Assembly: GCF_003814515.1 (NCBI RefSeq)
Contig: NZ_RKQJ01000001.1
Coordinates: 1,329,795-1,393,794, forward strand
Direction of reading: 5' to 3'
Source: Salinicoccus roseus
Lineage (GTDB): Bacteria > Bacillota > Bacilli > Staphylococcales > Salinicoccaceae
Length of the DNA stretch: 64,000 nucleotides
The notes beneath the pieces are model-generated. The model saw only the letters and a program-made list of their open reading frames with translations, was not told the DNA's origin and did no database searches. Both the position numbers and the translations under genes were made by a program. How positions within the stretch are numbered: the stretch's first letter is position 1; every line of letters starts with the position of its first letter. Positions 18,029 through 26,772 of the stretch are shown here, in pieces.

Positions 18029-18802
18029 TCAGAGTGCATAGCCGGAGCCGCCATCTATATTGACAGCGTCCCCGCTGACATATGAAGCAAGGTCGGAACA
18101 GAGGAATGTGATGACATTGGCCGCTTCTTCCGTATCCCCGATCCTGCCGAGCGGAATATCATGTTTATCGAGCCTGGAATATTCCTCCCATGTAAGGTCA
18201 GGCGCCTCCCTTTTCCATTTTTCTTCTATCTGCTCGCTTCTGATGAGCCCGATGCATACCGTATTCACCCGGATGCCGTACTTACCGAGATCCTTGCTCA
18301 TCGCTTTCGTCATCGCCATGCCTGCCGCACGGGACACCGACGTCGGCAATGAGGAGGCGGGCGGCGTCTTGCCGAGGACCGCAGTGAGGTTGAGTATCGC
18401 TCCGCCCTGCTTTTTCAGATGTGGCAGTGCGGCATTCGATATCCTGACCGCAGCCATCAGTTTGAGGTCGAGATCCTGCTGCCAATCCGAAACAGACACT
18501 TCCTCAAATGGTTTTGCGAAGGAGCCGCCGGCATTATTGATGAGCACATCCAGCCGGCCGAACTTTGCAACCGTCTGTTCAACAATCTGCGATGCCGCTG
18601 CATCTTCCTTCACATCAGCAACAACATAGTCGACCTCCCCGAACCTGGAAATCTCCTCCTTGGCCTCTTTAAGCCCCGCTTCACCTCTTGCGACGAGCAT
18701 GACTTTCGCCCCAAGCTTCACCATCTGCTCCGCTGTCTTTCGTCCGATGCCCTTGCTGCTGCCCGTGATGACCGCTACCTTTCCCTCATATCCAAAATCC
18801 AT
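18029..18802 (-). CDS. Short-chain dehydrogenase, atypical class without YxxxK
   Basis: A 257-residue SDR. The Rossmann motif GSSKGIGRK and NNAGG are intact, but in place of YxxxK it has a PTSVSRAAGMAMTK segment. This matches the divergent class in which the Tyr/Lys pair is lost or relocated, so its catalytic role should not be assumed. The start at 18802 follows AAAGGGGGA; a longer frame upstream overlaps yebC and lacks a ribosome binding site. Downstream of yebC, separated by 19 nt, and probably co-transcribed with it. Confidence 0.85.
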   Translation of the reverse strand: MDFGYEGKVAVITGSSKGIGRKTAEQMVKLGAKVMLVARGEAGLKEAKEEISRFGEVDYVVADVKEDAAASQIVEQTVAKFGRLDVLINNAGGSFAKPFEEVSVSDWQQDLDLKLMAAVRISNAALPHLKKQGGAILNLTAVLGKTPPASSLPTSVSRAAGMAMTKAMSKDLGKYGIRVNTVCIGLIRSEQIEEKWKREAPDLTWEEYSRLDKHDIPLGRIGDTEEAANVITFLCSDLASYVSGDAVNIDGGSGYAL

Positions 18803-18821
18803 TGCTGTTATCCCCCTTTGA

Positions 18822-19541
18822 TTATTCACCCAGGTTGACGTTGTGGTAGATGTTTGAAACATCTTCGAGGTCATCCAATGCCTCGATCAGCTTTTCAAAC
18901 TGCTCCTGGGTCTCCTCTTCCAATGATACCTCATTCTGCGCAATCATCGTCTGTTCGGCGACTTCATAATCTTCCACGCCCATCTCATCGAGTGCTTCCT
19001 TGATTTCATGGAAGGCCTGTGGCGTACCATAGACGACCGTGAAGCCGTTCTCCTCCGTCACATCTTCCACATCGACATCCTTCTCCATCAGCTCCATCAT
19101 CGTATCCTCCGGATCGAAGCCAGTGAACACAAATACAGACTTCGCATCGAACATATAGCTTACCGCTCCGCTGACACCCATGTTGCCGCCGTTCTTGCCG
19201 AAAGCCGCACGCACATCTGAAGCGGTACGGTTCACATTATTCGTCAGTGCATCCACGATGATCATCGTGCCTTCAGGACCGAAGCCTTCATAACGCAGCT
19301 CATCGAACGCTTCATCGTCACTGCCCTTCGCCTTGTCGATGGCCTTGTCTATGATGTGCTTCGGCACGGAATAGGTCTTTGCCCGGTCCAGTACAGCCTT
19401 CAATGCCTGGTTGCTCTCGGGATTCGGTTCCCCCTTCTTGGCAGCGACATAGATCTCCCGCCCGAATTTCGCATTGACCCGGCTCGTATCCTTATCCTTC
19501 TGTGCTTTCTTCTCTTTGATATTATTCCATTTGCGTCCCAT
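18822..19541 (-). CDS. yebC: YebC/PmpR family protein
   Basis: A 239-residue TACO1/YebC-family protein. Diagnostic stretches are the N-terminal [12 protein letters not shown], the [16 protein letters not shown] block and [15 protein letters not shown]. Family members bind DNA in some bacteria and help ribosomes through polyproline or stalled mRNAs in others. The start follows AAAGGAAGATG. Full length for the family. Confidence 0.93.
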   Translation of the reverse strand: MGRKWNNIKEKKAQKDKDTSRVNAKFGREIYVAAKKGEPNPESNQALKAVLDRAKTYSVPKHIIDKAIDKAKGSDDEAFDELRYEGFGPEGTMIIVDALTNNVNRTASDVRAAFGKNGGNMGVSGAVSYMFDAKSVFVFTGFDPEDTMMELMEKDVDVEDVTEENGFTVVYGTPQAFHEIKEALDEMGVEDYEVAEQTMIAQNEVSLEEETQEQFEKLIEALDDLEDVSNIYHNVNLGE

Positions 19542-19596
19542 TCGTCATCTTCCTTTTTAGCTGGTTTATATCCTCTAATATATCATTTTATATCAT

Positions 19597-20211
19597 TCAT
19601 CGCCTATTGTTAACGTACTGGTAGAGCCTGAGCAGCCTTTTGATGATGATCAGGAGGTTGATGAAGAGGTTGAAGCCCATTTCCCTCGGCCTGAACTTCT
19701 TGTTCTTCATACGGTTGAAGTCATACATCGTAAAGAGGATGTAGAGCACGAGACCCACTATCGTAATCACCAGTGTCATATACGGCAAGTTGATGAAGAA
19801 GTTGAGCAGGGAGGCGAATATGAGTATGAGCAATGCAACGAACAGGTACTTCCCCCAATGGGTGATGTCCCTCAGGAAGAAGTAGCCGATGAATCCGAAG
19901 AATACGAATACGATGATTCCGAGAAGTACTATACGGTAGAATATATCCGCCCCGAAATCCGCTATGAATGACTCGAACAGGCCGAATGACACCAGGCCGA
20001 CCAGAAAGGCATAAATATGGCTTATGATCGGGCCGCTATGATTGAACCCCCTGACGAAAAGTGAAAGCATCAGCAGGCCGAACAGCACCATCGAAGCAGT
20101 CGGCCGCCATTCCTCCGGCAGATACTGGCCGAAATATGTCCCTATGCCGAAAATCACCCAATAATAAAGAAAATAAAGCCATACCAATCTATAATCATGA
20201 CGGTCCGCCAT
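19597..20211 (-). CDS. Bax inhibitor-1-like membrane protein
   Basis: A 204-residue protein with seven predicted membrane segments. The C-terminal part, TMYDFNRMKN then NLFINLLIIIKRLLRL, resembles the TxYDxQ.. and LYLD..NLFL..LR blocks of the BI-1/YetJ family (pH-sensitive calcium leak). Similarity is weak over the N terminus, so the assignment is tentative. The start at 20211 has GGAGGG at 8 nt; an ATG five codons upstream does not. Confidence 0.65.
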   Translation of the reverse strand: MADRHDYRLVWLYFLYYWVIFGIGTYFGQYLPEEWRPTASMVLFGLLMLSLFVRGFNHSGPIISHIYAFLVGLVSFGLFESFIADFGADIFYRIVLLGIIVFVFFGFIGYFFLRDITHWGKYLFVALLILIFASLLNFFINLPYMTLVITIVGLVLYILFTMYDFNRMKNKKFRPREMGFNLFINLLIIIKRLLRLYQYVNNRR

Positions 20212-20335
20212 TTGAATACCCTCCATTTACTTTGCATTAATACAGTTTCTATACCCCAGATCGCCTAAAACAACCAGAGCAGGTTTCCGTTCCATTACAT
20301 ATAGCTGCAGAATGTATTAGTAATGTTTTAATTAT

Positions 20336-20352
20336 ATTACAGTTGTATTACA
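20336..20352 (-). promoter_or_regulatory. WalR box upstream of the LysM-CHAP hydrolase
   Basis: On the minus strand TGTAAT-N5-TGTAAT, a perfect match to the WalR (YycF) consensus TGTWAH-N5-TGTWAH. It lies about 40 bp upstream of the extended -10 at 20376, a position suited to activation. WalKR controls wall hydrolases of this type in staphylococci. Confidence 0.75.
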
Positions 20353-20375
20353 TTGTCCTATTTCCGCCATTTATT

Positions 20376-20384
20376 TGCTAAGAT
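20376..20384 (+). promoter_or_regulatory. Extended -10 promoter element of the LysM-CHAP gene
   Basis: TGCTAAGAT matches the extended -10 form TGnTATAAT at 8 informative positions but one. No good -35 hexamer is seen, consistent with activator (WalR) dependence. Confidence 0.45.
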
Positions 20385-20473
20385 ATGTTCTGTAAACATA
20401 GACAGCCAACCTTGGATCTCACATAAACATATATATATAATCTACAAACACAACTCAGGAGGATTACTCACTT

Positions 20474-21337
20474 ATGAAAAAAGTCATTACTGCTTTGACA
20501 GCAACAGCAGCCATCACTACATACGGACTTTCAGACGATGCGGAAGCTTCTTCCTACAAAGTTCAAAGTGGCGACACACTTTGGAAGATTGCAAACCAGA
20601 ACAGCGTATCCGTATCCCAGCTCAAGTCCTGGAACAACCTTTCTTCTGATATGATCTATGTAAATCAGACGATCAAGACCAGCTCAAGCAGCTCTGCAAG
20701 CTCCAGCAGTTCTTCTTCAAGCTCTGCAAGCTCCAGCAGTTCAAGCTCTACAAGTGGTACATATACAGTAAAATCCGGCGACACTCTTAGCAAGATTGCA
20801 AGAGCGCACGGCATGAACTACAGGACATTGATGAACATAAACAACATTTCTTCCCATCTCATATACCCAGGACAGAAACTGTCCGTAAGCGGAAGCAGCT
20901 CAAGCAGTTCTTCAAGCTCAAGCAGCTCTGCAAGCACTAGCACTTCAACAACTCAGAACGTTTCAGCACCGGCACCAACAAGCGTTTCATACGGCACCAA
21001 CCACTACTACTGGGGCGACTGCACATGGTATGTTTTCGAACGCCGTCAGCAGCTTGGCAAACCGGTCGGCAACAATTGGGGCAACGCATACGACTGGGAT
21101 AACAGAGCAAGAAGCGCAGGCTACAGAGTCAACAACTCTCCATCCGTCGGTGCAATCATGCAGGCGAATGCATGGACCAACTACGCTTGGGGCCTTGGCC
21201 ACGTAGCAGTTGTTGAAAGAATCAACTCCAATGGCTCCATCCTCGTTTCCGAAATGAACTTCGGCAGCGGCAAAGGTGTCAAAACCTTCAGGACCATCAG
21301 TGCTTCCCAAGTTTCTGGACATAACTTCATCCACTAA
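20474..21337 (+). CDS. Secreted LysM-CHAP cell-wall amidase, Sle1-like
   Basis: A 287-residue exported peptidoglycan hydrolase. Signal peptide with probable cleavage AEA/S after residue 25; LysM repeats at about 28-68 and 95-137, each followed by a low-complexity Ser linker (70-93 and 138-157); CHAP domain from about 170 to the end with catalytic Cys181 (GDCTWYV) and His241 (GHVAVVE). Two LysM repeats, against three in S. aureus Sle1. Likely splits daughter cells. Ribosome binding site CAGGAGG. Monocistronic, WalR box upstream, strong terminator downstream. Confidence 0.93.
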   Translation: MKKVITALTATAAITTYGLSDDAEASSYKVQSGDTLWKIANQNSVSVSQLKSWNNLSSDMIYVNQTIKTSSSSSASSSSSSSSSASSSSSSSTSGTYTVKSGDTLSKIARAHGMNYRTLMNINNISSHLIYPGQKLSVSGSSSSSSSSSSSSASTSTSTTQNVSAPAPTSVSYGTNHYYWGDCTWYVFERRQQLGKPVGNNWGNAYDWDNRARSAGYRVNNSPSVGAIMQANAWTNYAWGLGHVAVVERINSNGSILVSEMNFGSGKGVKTFRTISASQVSGHNFIH

Positions 21338-21353
21338 TAAAGCATTGAATCAT

Positions 21354-21395
21354 AAAAAGAGTGCAGCTCCCTTCCGGGAAGCTGCACTCTTTTTC
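21354..21395. terminator. Bidirectional terminator after the LysM-CHAP gene
   Basis: Stem AAAAAGAGTGCAGC / GCTGCACTCTTTTT with CCC/GGG extension, between convergent genes. Confidence 0.9.
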
Positions 21396-22309
21396 TATTC
21401 CCCGTTGTATGGGCGGTTATGCGATCCCGGGGCTTCATTGTTGATGGTCATCTCCACCTGATATATACGGTTGACCAGTGTATACAGGGGAGCCTGGGTG
21501 AGCAGATAGACGGCCCATGGGGATTTTGGCTCGAAGTCATGCAGCGCCATGATGAACTCCTCGCGTCCGGGCAATTCCCTGAACTCCAGGCGGGGTGTCT
21601 TGTTCGACATCCGCTTCGACAGGCCGCCGCCCTGTATCCTGTATATTTCCACACCATTATAGCTTCTTTGCGCATCGTATTCCACAACCAGCGCTGGGCT
21701 GTCCATCTTCGCAAAACGGATTTTTATGAGGTGTCTGTCGTATTCTACATTGATCAGGTCATACAGGATTTCATTCAGCCACTCAAAATAGTATCTTCCC
21801 ACATCTCTGATGTGCCAGCCGGCCGGCAGTGGAGCCCTCTGCACACTTCTGACACTGTTGTAGTCGGACGCCTTATACGATAGGGTTTTCCCGTACCTCT
21901 TGACGGGTGTCTGGGTAATCTTGACTTCCGTGCCATAGGCACCAAGGACCTCGGCTGTATATTCACTGCTGACTTCATCCGCAACAAAGATGATCTGTTC
22001 CACTTCCCTTATCTGGGAGGCACGGGCGATATTGTCTGCCAGAAGTATATAGAGGTCCTCAAACCTGCCCTGTGTCTGACGGTTGAGCCTCATTATCGGA
22101 TCCTCGAAGAATATCACAATGTCGATCCCCCTCAAAGCCTCTTCCACTTCCGGGAGTATGAACAGATCCTTCTTCAGAAAGGTGACATCGAGATTCTTAT
22201 CGTCCTGATTGGCGCTCGAGAATGCATAGAGGTTGAATGACCCCTTCAATTCCCTGTAGAGATTCTGGCCGATTCTGCCATTCACACCCATTAATAGGAC
22301 ATTTTTCAC
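21395..22309 (-). CDS. NAD(P)-binding epimerase/reductase-like protein
   Basis: A 304-residue protein with an N-terminal Rossmann glycine motif (GVNGRIGQN) of the NAD-dependent epimerase / NmrA type. The catalytic YxxxK typical of extended SDRs is not evident; the C-terminal half (after about 170) matches no family I can name. It may bind a nucleotide without classical SDR chemistry. Start GTG at 22309 behind AAGGAAGTG. Probably monocistronic, 29 nt after the MFS gene. Confidence 0.7.
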   Translation of the reverse strand: MKNVLLMGVNGRIGQNLYRELKGSFNLYAFSSANQDDKNLDVTFLKKDLFILPEVEEALRGIDIVIFFEDPIMRLNRQTQGRFEDLYILLADNIARASQIREVEQIIFVADEVSSEYTAEVLGAYGTEVKITQTPVKRYGKTLSYKASDYNSVRSVQRAPLPAGWHIRDVGRYYFEWLNEILYDLINVEYDRHLIKIRFAKMDSPALVVEYDAQRSYNGVEIYRIQGGGLSKRMSNKTPRLEFRELPGREEFIMALHDFEPKSPWAVYLLTQAPLYTLVNRIYQVEMTINNEAPGSHNRPYNGE

Positions 22310-22338
22310 TTTATCACTTCCTTAGACAACTTATTTCC

Positions 22339-23487
22339 CTAAAATGTCTGTTTGAATCCACTCTTTTCATGTGCAGCATAGATTGCAGCAAGCAGCATGA
22401 TGAGCATCAATCCGATGAACAGGAAGGGGGTCTCGAAATATGTGGCGAATATACCGGAAAGGTAGGATCCCGCCACAGACCCAAGGGAAAAGAATGAATA
22501 GAATATTCCATTTGCCTTCCCCCGCTCATGCATCTCCGTATTCTGTCCGATGATCTTGTTCATCGATGGGAAGATGAAGCTGAATCCGATGCCATATATG
22601 ACCATCGCAGTATAGATGAGGGACACGGTCGGCACGAAATGCAGAAAGATCATTGCTGCCCCCACGATGAATATTCCTGTGGAGACGAGGGCGACCGGAC
22701 TGTACTTCGAGTATATCCGGTTGACCGGCGTGGCAAAGACCAGGATGGCCACGATGCCAAAGACACTCAGCATGGCTCCTGTCGTCTGGTCAGACAATCC
22801 GACTGCTGCCACTTTCAATGGAAGACCGAATGCAAGGGAACCGTTTGAGACCATCAGCGTGAAAGCGGAGATATAGGCGACGATCAGAGAGGGGCGGGTG
22901 ATGATCTGTCCATAGTTCGTCGCATAATGGATTTCCCGGCTCTGCTCCGTCGTACTCTCCTTCACTGTAATGAAAATCAGCAGGATTCCGAATACGAATA
23001 TTCCCGACATGACGAGATACACCATCTGATAGCTCGTCTGGCTCGAAATGATGCCGCCGAGTGCAGGCCCGAGTACGGCTGCCGTGCCGATCGAGACGCC
23101 CGTCAGGGCCATCGATCTGCCGATGGCTTTCCTTTTCGATATATCTGCCACCAGGCTGAATGCAGCAGGCGTCAGCAGGCCGCTTGAGAATCCGTGCACT
23201 ACACGGATGAGGATCAGCAGCCCGACAGTGGGCACTATCGTGTACGTAAGCAGTATGACCACCTGCAGCCCCATGCCGAGGAGAAGCATATTCCTGCGTC
23301 CGAACTTATCGGAAAAAAAACCTCCAAAAACGTTTCCCACCATGTTGAAAAGGGAATAAATTGCTACTATGATGCCTGCCGTATACTCATCCGCACCGAG
23401 TGAAATAGCGAACGGAGTGATGATCGGCAGCTGGACGAACAGATCCAGAAAACAGATGACTATGATTAGGTACAAAAATTTATTCAT
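22339..23487 (-). CDS. MFS transporter, drug-efflux type
   Basis: A 382-residue major facilitator with 12 predicted helices. Motif A reads GGFFSDKFGRRNMLLLG and motif C-like glycine-rich GVSIGTAAVLGPALGG is present in helix 5, which marks drug/H+ antiporters. Substrate unknown. The ATG follows AAAAAAGGAT. It lies divergent from the K+ channel gene. Confidence 0.88.
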   Translation of the reverse strand: MNKFLYLIIVICFLDLFVQLPIITPFAISLGADEYTAGIIVAIYSLFNMVGNVFGGFFSDKFGRRNMLLLGMGLQVVILLTYTIVPTVGLLILIRVVHGFSSGLLTPAAFSLVADISKRKAIGRSMALTGVSIGTAAVLGPALGGIISSQTSYQMVYLVMSGIFVFGILLIFITVKESTTEQSREIHYATNYGQIITRPSLIVAYISAFTLMVSNGSLAFGLPLKVAAVGLSDQTTGAMLSVFGIVAILVFATPVNRIYSKYSPVALVSTGIFIVGAAMIFLHFVPTVSLIYTAMVIYGIGFSFIFPSMNKIIGQNTEMHERGKANGIFYSFFSLGSVAGSYLSGIFATYFETPFLFIGLMLIMLLAAIYAAHEKSGFKQTF

Positions 23488-23556
23488 GACCAGTATCCTT
23501 TTTTCTTATTATCGTATCTATCATTATATACAATTTTTCACTTTTGGGGGAATTTG

Positions 23557-23964
23557 ATGGCTCACGCTTTCCTTGGCATACTTGTCGTTCTTTTATTGCT
23601 CCAGCTTGGTGCGTTCGCCAGAAAGAAGGGGGAACTCTCGAAAACGCATAAACTGTCACTGGATTGGCCCCTGTATTTATACATATTCACGGTCCTGCTG
23701 TCCATCATGTTCATCTTCGCAATCATCTACTATGTCATTTCCTTGAACACACCCATCCTGATCAATGGGACGAGCGGGGAAGAAGTCGTAAACTATACTT
23801 TCCTTCAGACACTCTACTACAGTGGGGTAACATTGTTATCTATAGGATACGGGGATTTCACACCCATCGGTCCAGCGCGTTTCCTCTCCATCTTCCAGGC
23901 CTTTCTGGGAATCGTCATCCCCACCGTCATATTCATCAAAGAAATTACAAAAGACCGCACGTAG
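23557..23964 (+). CDS. Small two-helix potassium channel protein
   Basis: A 135-residue membrane protein with an N-terminal helix, a second helix, a pore loop with the selectivity filter TLLSIGYGD, and a final helix. This is the KcsA-type Ion_trans_2 arrangement with an extra N-terminal segment and no regulatory RCK domain. It probably conducts K+, relevant to osmotic adaptation. Start ATG 23557 after GGGGG; a TTG codon immediately before it is not used. Ends in a shared terminator. Confidence 0.88.
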   Translation: MAHAFLGILVVLLLLQLGAFARKKGELSKTHKLSLDWPLYLYIFTVLLSIMFIFAIIYYVISLNTPILINGTSGEEVVNYTFLQTLYYSGVTLLSIGYGDFTPIGPARFLSIFQAFLGIVIPTVIFIKEITKDRT

Positions 23965-23976
23965 CGGTCTTTTGTG
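23948..23976. terminator. Bidirectional terminator, K+ channel / symporter
   Basis: Stem ACAAAAGACCGC / GCGGTCTTTTGT with a 5-nt loop overlaps the stop codon of the channel gene and serves both convergent genes. Confidence 0.9.
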
Positions 23977-23978
23977 TA

Positions 23979-25163
23979 TCATCCATTCAATTTTCGTTCA
24001 TATGCATCGATGATGCTGCTGACTGCACCATCCCCCGTGATGTTTGCTGCAGTACCGAAGCTGTCCTGAGCCATATAGAGCGCGATCATGAATGCCACGG
24101 CCGCTTCAGTGAAGCCCAGATTCGTCATGAGCACACCACTTGCTGCCATGATTGCACCACCCGGCACACCTGGAGCCGCAATCATTACGACGCCAAGCAG
24201 CATGATCGTCCCCAGCATCGTGAAGAAGCCTGGAAGTTCATAGTCCGGCAGAACAGACATGACTGCAATCGAACAGCTGACGATCGTAATTGTACTTCCC
24301 GACAGGTGGATATTGGCACAAAGCGGGATGACGAAGTCTGCAATCCTGTTGCGTATGCCATTCTCCTTCGTCTGCCTCAGTGTGACCGGTATCGTCGCAG
24401 CACTGCTCATCGTACCCAGCGCTGTAAAGTAGGCGGGCATCATCGTCTTTATCATCTTGAATGGATTTTTTCCGAGCAATGCACCCGCTATCGTATACTG
24501 TATGGTGATCCAGACCCAGTGGAGCAGTATCGCCACAAGAAGTACGACACCAAACACGGCAAGCGTGTCAAACACTGTCCCCTGGGATGCCATTCCCGCG
24601 AATACCCCTGCAATATAGAAGGGAAGTATTGGAATGACAACCTTTTCAATCAGGAATTCGACGATATTCTTTCCTTCTTCGAACCATTTCTGCATAAGCT
24701 CAGAACGCGTGATTGTAATGACGATTCCAAAAGCGAATGCCAGAACGAGCGCTGTAAGGATGTCCATGAGCGGTGCAATTTCAAACTCGAAGAACGGCTC
24801 GAGTCCTGCACCTTCCTCGGGGACACTTCCCCCATCAGTGATGCGCGGCATGACCATCATCGCGACCAGATATGCGAGGATGCCGGCACCGAGTGTCGAT
24901 ATGTATGCTGTCCCCAATGTTGCACCGACGACTTTGCCGGATCCCGTACCGATCTTGGATATTCCGTTCGCAATGAAGAACAGGATGATCAATGGGATCA
25001 TGAAGAATATGAAGCTTCCCAGAATGGACTCCAGAGTGAGCAGCAGCCTGACCAGGAATGCCAGTACCGATTCCATCCCTCCTGATGCATCCACACCATA
25101 ATACAGTGCACCGACCCCGATACCAACGACGATGCCGGCGATCAGCTTAAGTAGCAGTTTCAC
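23979..25163 (-). CDS. Dicarboxylate/amino acid:cation symporter (DAACS family)
   Basis: A 394-residue secondary transporter of the sodium:dicarboxylate symporter family. The Ser-rich re-entrant motif TMSSAATIPVTL and the conserved NIHLSGSTI block (NxxxxG type) define the Na+ and substrate sites. Eight helices plus two hairpins are predicted. Substrate could be glutamate, aspartate, serine or a C4-dicarboxylate. Ribosome binding site AGGGGGAATTTTTAGTG-like. Single gene. Confidence 0.9.
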   Translation of the reverse strand: MKLLLKLIAGIVVGIGVGALYYGVDASGGMESVLAFLVRLLLTLESILGSFIFFMIPLIILFFIANGISKIGTGSGKVVGATLGTAYISTLGAGILAYLVAMMVMPRITDGGSVPEEGAGLEPFFEFEIAPLMDILTALVLAFAFGIVITITRSELMQKWFEEGKNIVEFLIEKVVIPILPFYIAGVFAGMASQGTVFDTLAVFGVVLLVAILLHWVWITIQYTIAGALLGKNPFKMIKTMMPAYFTALGTMSSAATIPVTLRQTKENGIRNRIADFVIPLCANIHLSGSTITIVSCSIAVMSVLPDYELPGFFTMLGTIMLLGVVMIAAPGVPGGAIMAASGVLMTNLGFTEAAVAFMIALYMAQDSFGTAANITGDGAVSSIIDAYERKLNG

Positions 25164-25257
25164 TAAAAATTCCCCCTATTTTCATATATTCCATCATTCA
25201 TCTTACACTATAAACAGAAGGAAAAAAACAAAATTCATGAATGCGCCTTCACCCTGC

Positions 25258-25764
25258 TCAGCCGAGCACCTTTTCGTAGGCGACATACCAGTCATCCGCG
25301 TTGTCATCGAGATGCAGCCTGCCCCTGAATATGTAGCCGTTCTTTTCGAACTGCTTCTGCATCCTTTCATTTTCAAGGGATGTGTCCGTATGGATGGCCC
25401 TGGCACCTTCCGCTTCAAGCCGGTCTTCAACTTCCTGCATCATTTTGCGGGCGATGCCCCGTCCCTGTCTTGAAGGATCCACTGCCATCCGATGCATCGC
25501 CCTGCTTTCGGTACGCGCAACTTCCCACTCTATTCCGTCATATGGCTCTGGGTGGTCATTATCCACAACGACAAAACCATCCAATATACCATCCTCTTCA
25601 TATACATAAAGCGACCCGGCCTCCACATCTTTCCTGAAACGGTTCATATCAGGATATTCCTCACTCCATTGGGTATTGCCTGCACCGATCATCAAAGGGA
25701 CCACCTTCTCCTTTATTTCCACTACCCTCTCCAGATCTTCATATACTGCTTTTCTGATACTCAT
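25258..25764 (-). CDS. GNAT family N-acetyltransferase
   Basis: A 168-residue acetyltransferase. The acetyl-CoA motif A region reads MAVDPSRQGRGIARKMMQEVE (R/Q-x-x-G-x-G/A), and the C-terminal part EKNGYIFRGRLHLD fits the fold. The ATG at 25764 directly follows CTAGGAGG; an upstream in-frame start lacks a site. Substrate unknown. Stands alone. Confidence 0.88.
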   Translation of the reverse strand: MSIRKAVYEDLERVVEIKEKVVPLMIGAGNTQWSEEYPDMNRFRKDVEAGSLYVYEEDGILDGFVVVDNDHPEPYDGIEWEVARTESRAMHRMAVDPSRQGRGIARKMMQEVEDRLEAEGARAIHTDTSLENERMQKQFEKNGYIFRGRLHLDDNADDWYVAYEKVLG

Positions 25765-25868
25765 CTTGAACCTCCTAGTTTTTCTATAATTCACCATTTT
25801 CTATTTTCTCATATACACATTATAGTGTATAATATGGTTGAAATGAATACGAAGGGGAATCTTACAAT

Positions 25869-26153
25869 ATGTTCAAGTTCGACAAATATACACTGCCCTA
25901 CCACATTACGAATATGATCTTCTATGCGTTCACCTTGGCGGTTATCGGATTCATCTATGTCTATATCTTCTATCCACCGCTTTCCGATGTCGCCACACAG
26001 GAATTCTTCGCCACTTTCGGACTGCGGGAATTCGGCGGCCTGTTCTTCTTCCTGCTGCTGATCATCACACCCCTGCTTGTCCTGTTTGGTGCAGTACACC
26101 ACTTCTACAGGATCATCACCTACAGAAAATCCAGCCGCACTGCTGCTGAATAG
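25869..26153 (+). CDS. Small two-helix membrane protein, unknown function
   Basis: A 94-residue protein with two strongly hydrophobic segments (about residues 15-35 and 53-76) joined by a short loop and a basic C terminus. I recognise no family. GAAGGGG precedes the ATG, a TATAAT box lies at 25828-25833, and a good terminator follows, so it is a real one-gene unit. Confidence 0.7.
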   Translation: MFKFDKYTLPYHITNMIFYAFTLAVIGFIYVYIFYPPLSDVATQEFFATFGLREFGGLFFFLLLIITPLLVLFGAVHHFYRIITYRKSSRTAAE

Positions 26154-26154
26154 G

Positions 26155-26181
26155 AAAAGGAGCCCTTTTGGGCTCCTTTTT
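26155..26181. terminator. Bidirectional terminator, membrane protein / queF
   Basis: Stem AAAAGGAGCCC / GGGCTCCTTTT with flanking A and T runs between convergent genes. Confidence 0.9.
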
Positions 26182-26189
26182 TCGTCAGT

Positions 26190-26678
26190 TCATCTATTGT
26201 CCACTTTTTCAGGATACAAGTCATGGTTCATCATGCGGTAGTCCGCCATTTCTTCATACTTCGTCCCCGGACGGCCATAGTTGCAGTAGGGGTCGATGGA
26301 GATGCCGCCACGCGGGGTGAATTTACCCCATATTTCAATATATTTCGGATCCATCAGCTTGACCAGGTCGTCCATGATCATGTTGACGCTGCTCTCATGG
26401 AATCCGCCGTGGTTCCTGTAGCTGAAGAGGTAGAGCTTCAGGGCTTTGCTTTCAACCATTTTGACATCCGGGATATAGCTGATATACAGCGTTGCAAAAT
26501 CAGGCTGTCCGGTTATCGGACATAGGGTGGTGAACTCCGGACAATTGAATTTGACGAAGTAGTCCCGTCCTGGATATTTGTTGTCAAATGTCTCAAGGAC
26601 ATCCGGGTTGTAGTCAAAATCATATTTTACATTCTGGTTCCCGAGAAGACTCAGGTCCTGTGTATTTTCTTCACTCAT
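26190..26678 (-). CDS. queF: NADPH-dependent 7-cyano-7-deazaguanine reductase
   Basis: A 162-residue short-form (YkvM-type) QueF. It reduces preQ0 to preQ1 in queuosine synthesis. The nucleophilic Cys lies in [11 protein letters not shown] and the substrate-binding stretch [17 protein letters not shown] (E-S-K/S-L-K type) is intact. Start ATG follows AAAAGGAGC. Regulated by the preQ1 riboswitch immediately upstream, giving end-product control. Confidence 0.95.
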   Translation of the reverse strand: MSEENTQDLSLLGNQNVKYDFDYNPDVLETFDNKYPGRDYFVKFNCPEFTTLCPITGQPDFATLYISYIPDVKMVESKALKLYLFSYRNHGGFHESSVNMIMDDLVKLMDPKYIEIWGKFTPRGGISIDPYCNYGRPGTKYEEMADYRMMNHDLYPEKVDNR

Positions 26679-26724
26679 CTTTCCTGCTCCTTTTATACAT
26701 GAAGGCCGCGCGGCCTCCTATGCA

Positions 26725-26760
26725 TCCTAGTTTTTTATAGAGGGTAGCTAAGGGACCTCT
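26725..26760 (-). ncRNA. PreQ1-I riboswitch upstream of queF
   Basis: On the minus strand AGAGG-TCCCTTAGCTA-CCCTCT-ATAAAAAACTAGGA gives the P1 stem, the loop with AGCTA, and the A-rich tail ending in CTA that define class I preQ1 aptamers. A GC-palindrome hairpin (GGCCGCGCGGCC) follows within 20 nt, just before the queF ribosome binding site region; it may be the expression platform. The gene controlled makes preQ1, as expected. Confidence 0.9.
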
Positions 26761-26772
26761 ATATTGAATTTT

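Noticed and set aside
20680..20950. Repeated AGC/TCA tracts that could be taken for a tandem repeat or CRISPR
   Set aside because: They encode the Ser linkers of the LysM-CHAP hydrolase and have no spacer structure.
23664..25085. A 473-codon open frame on the plus strand opposite the symporter gene
   Set aside because: Antisense shadow of a clear DAACS gene; starts inside the K+ channel gene and has no family features.
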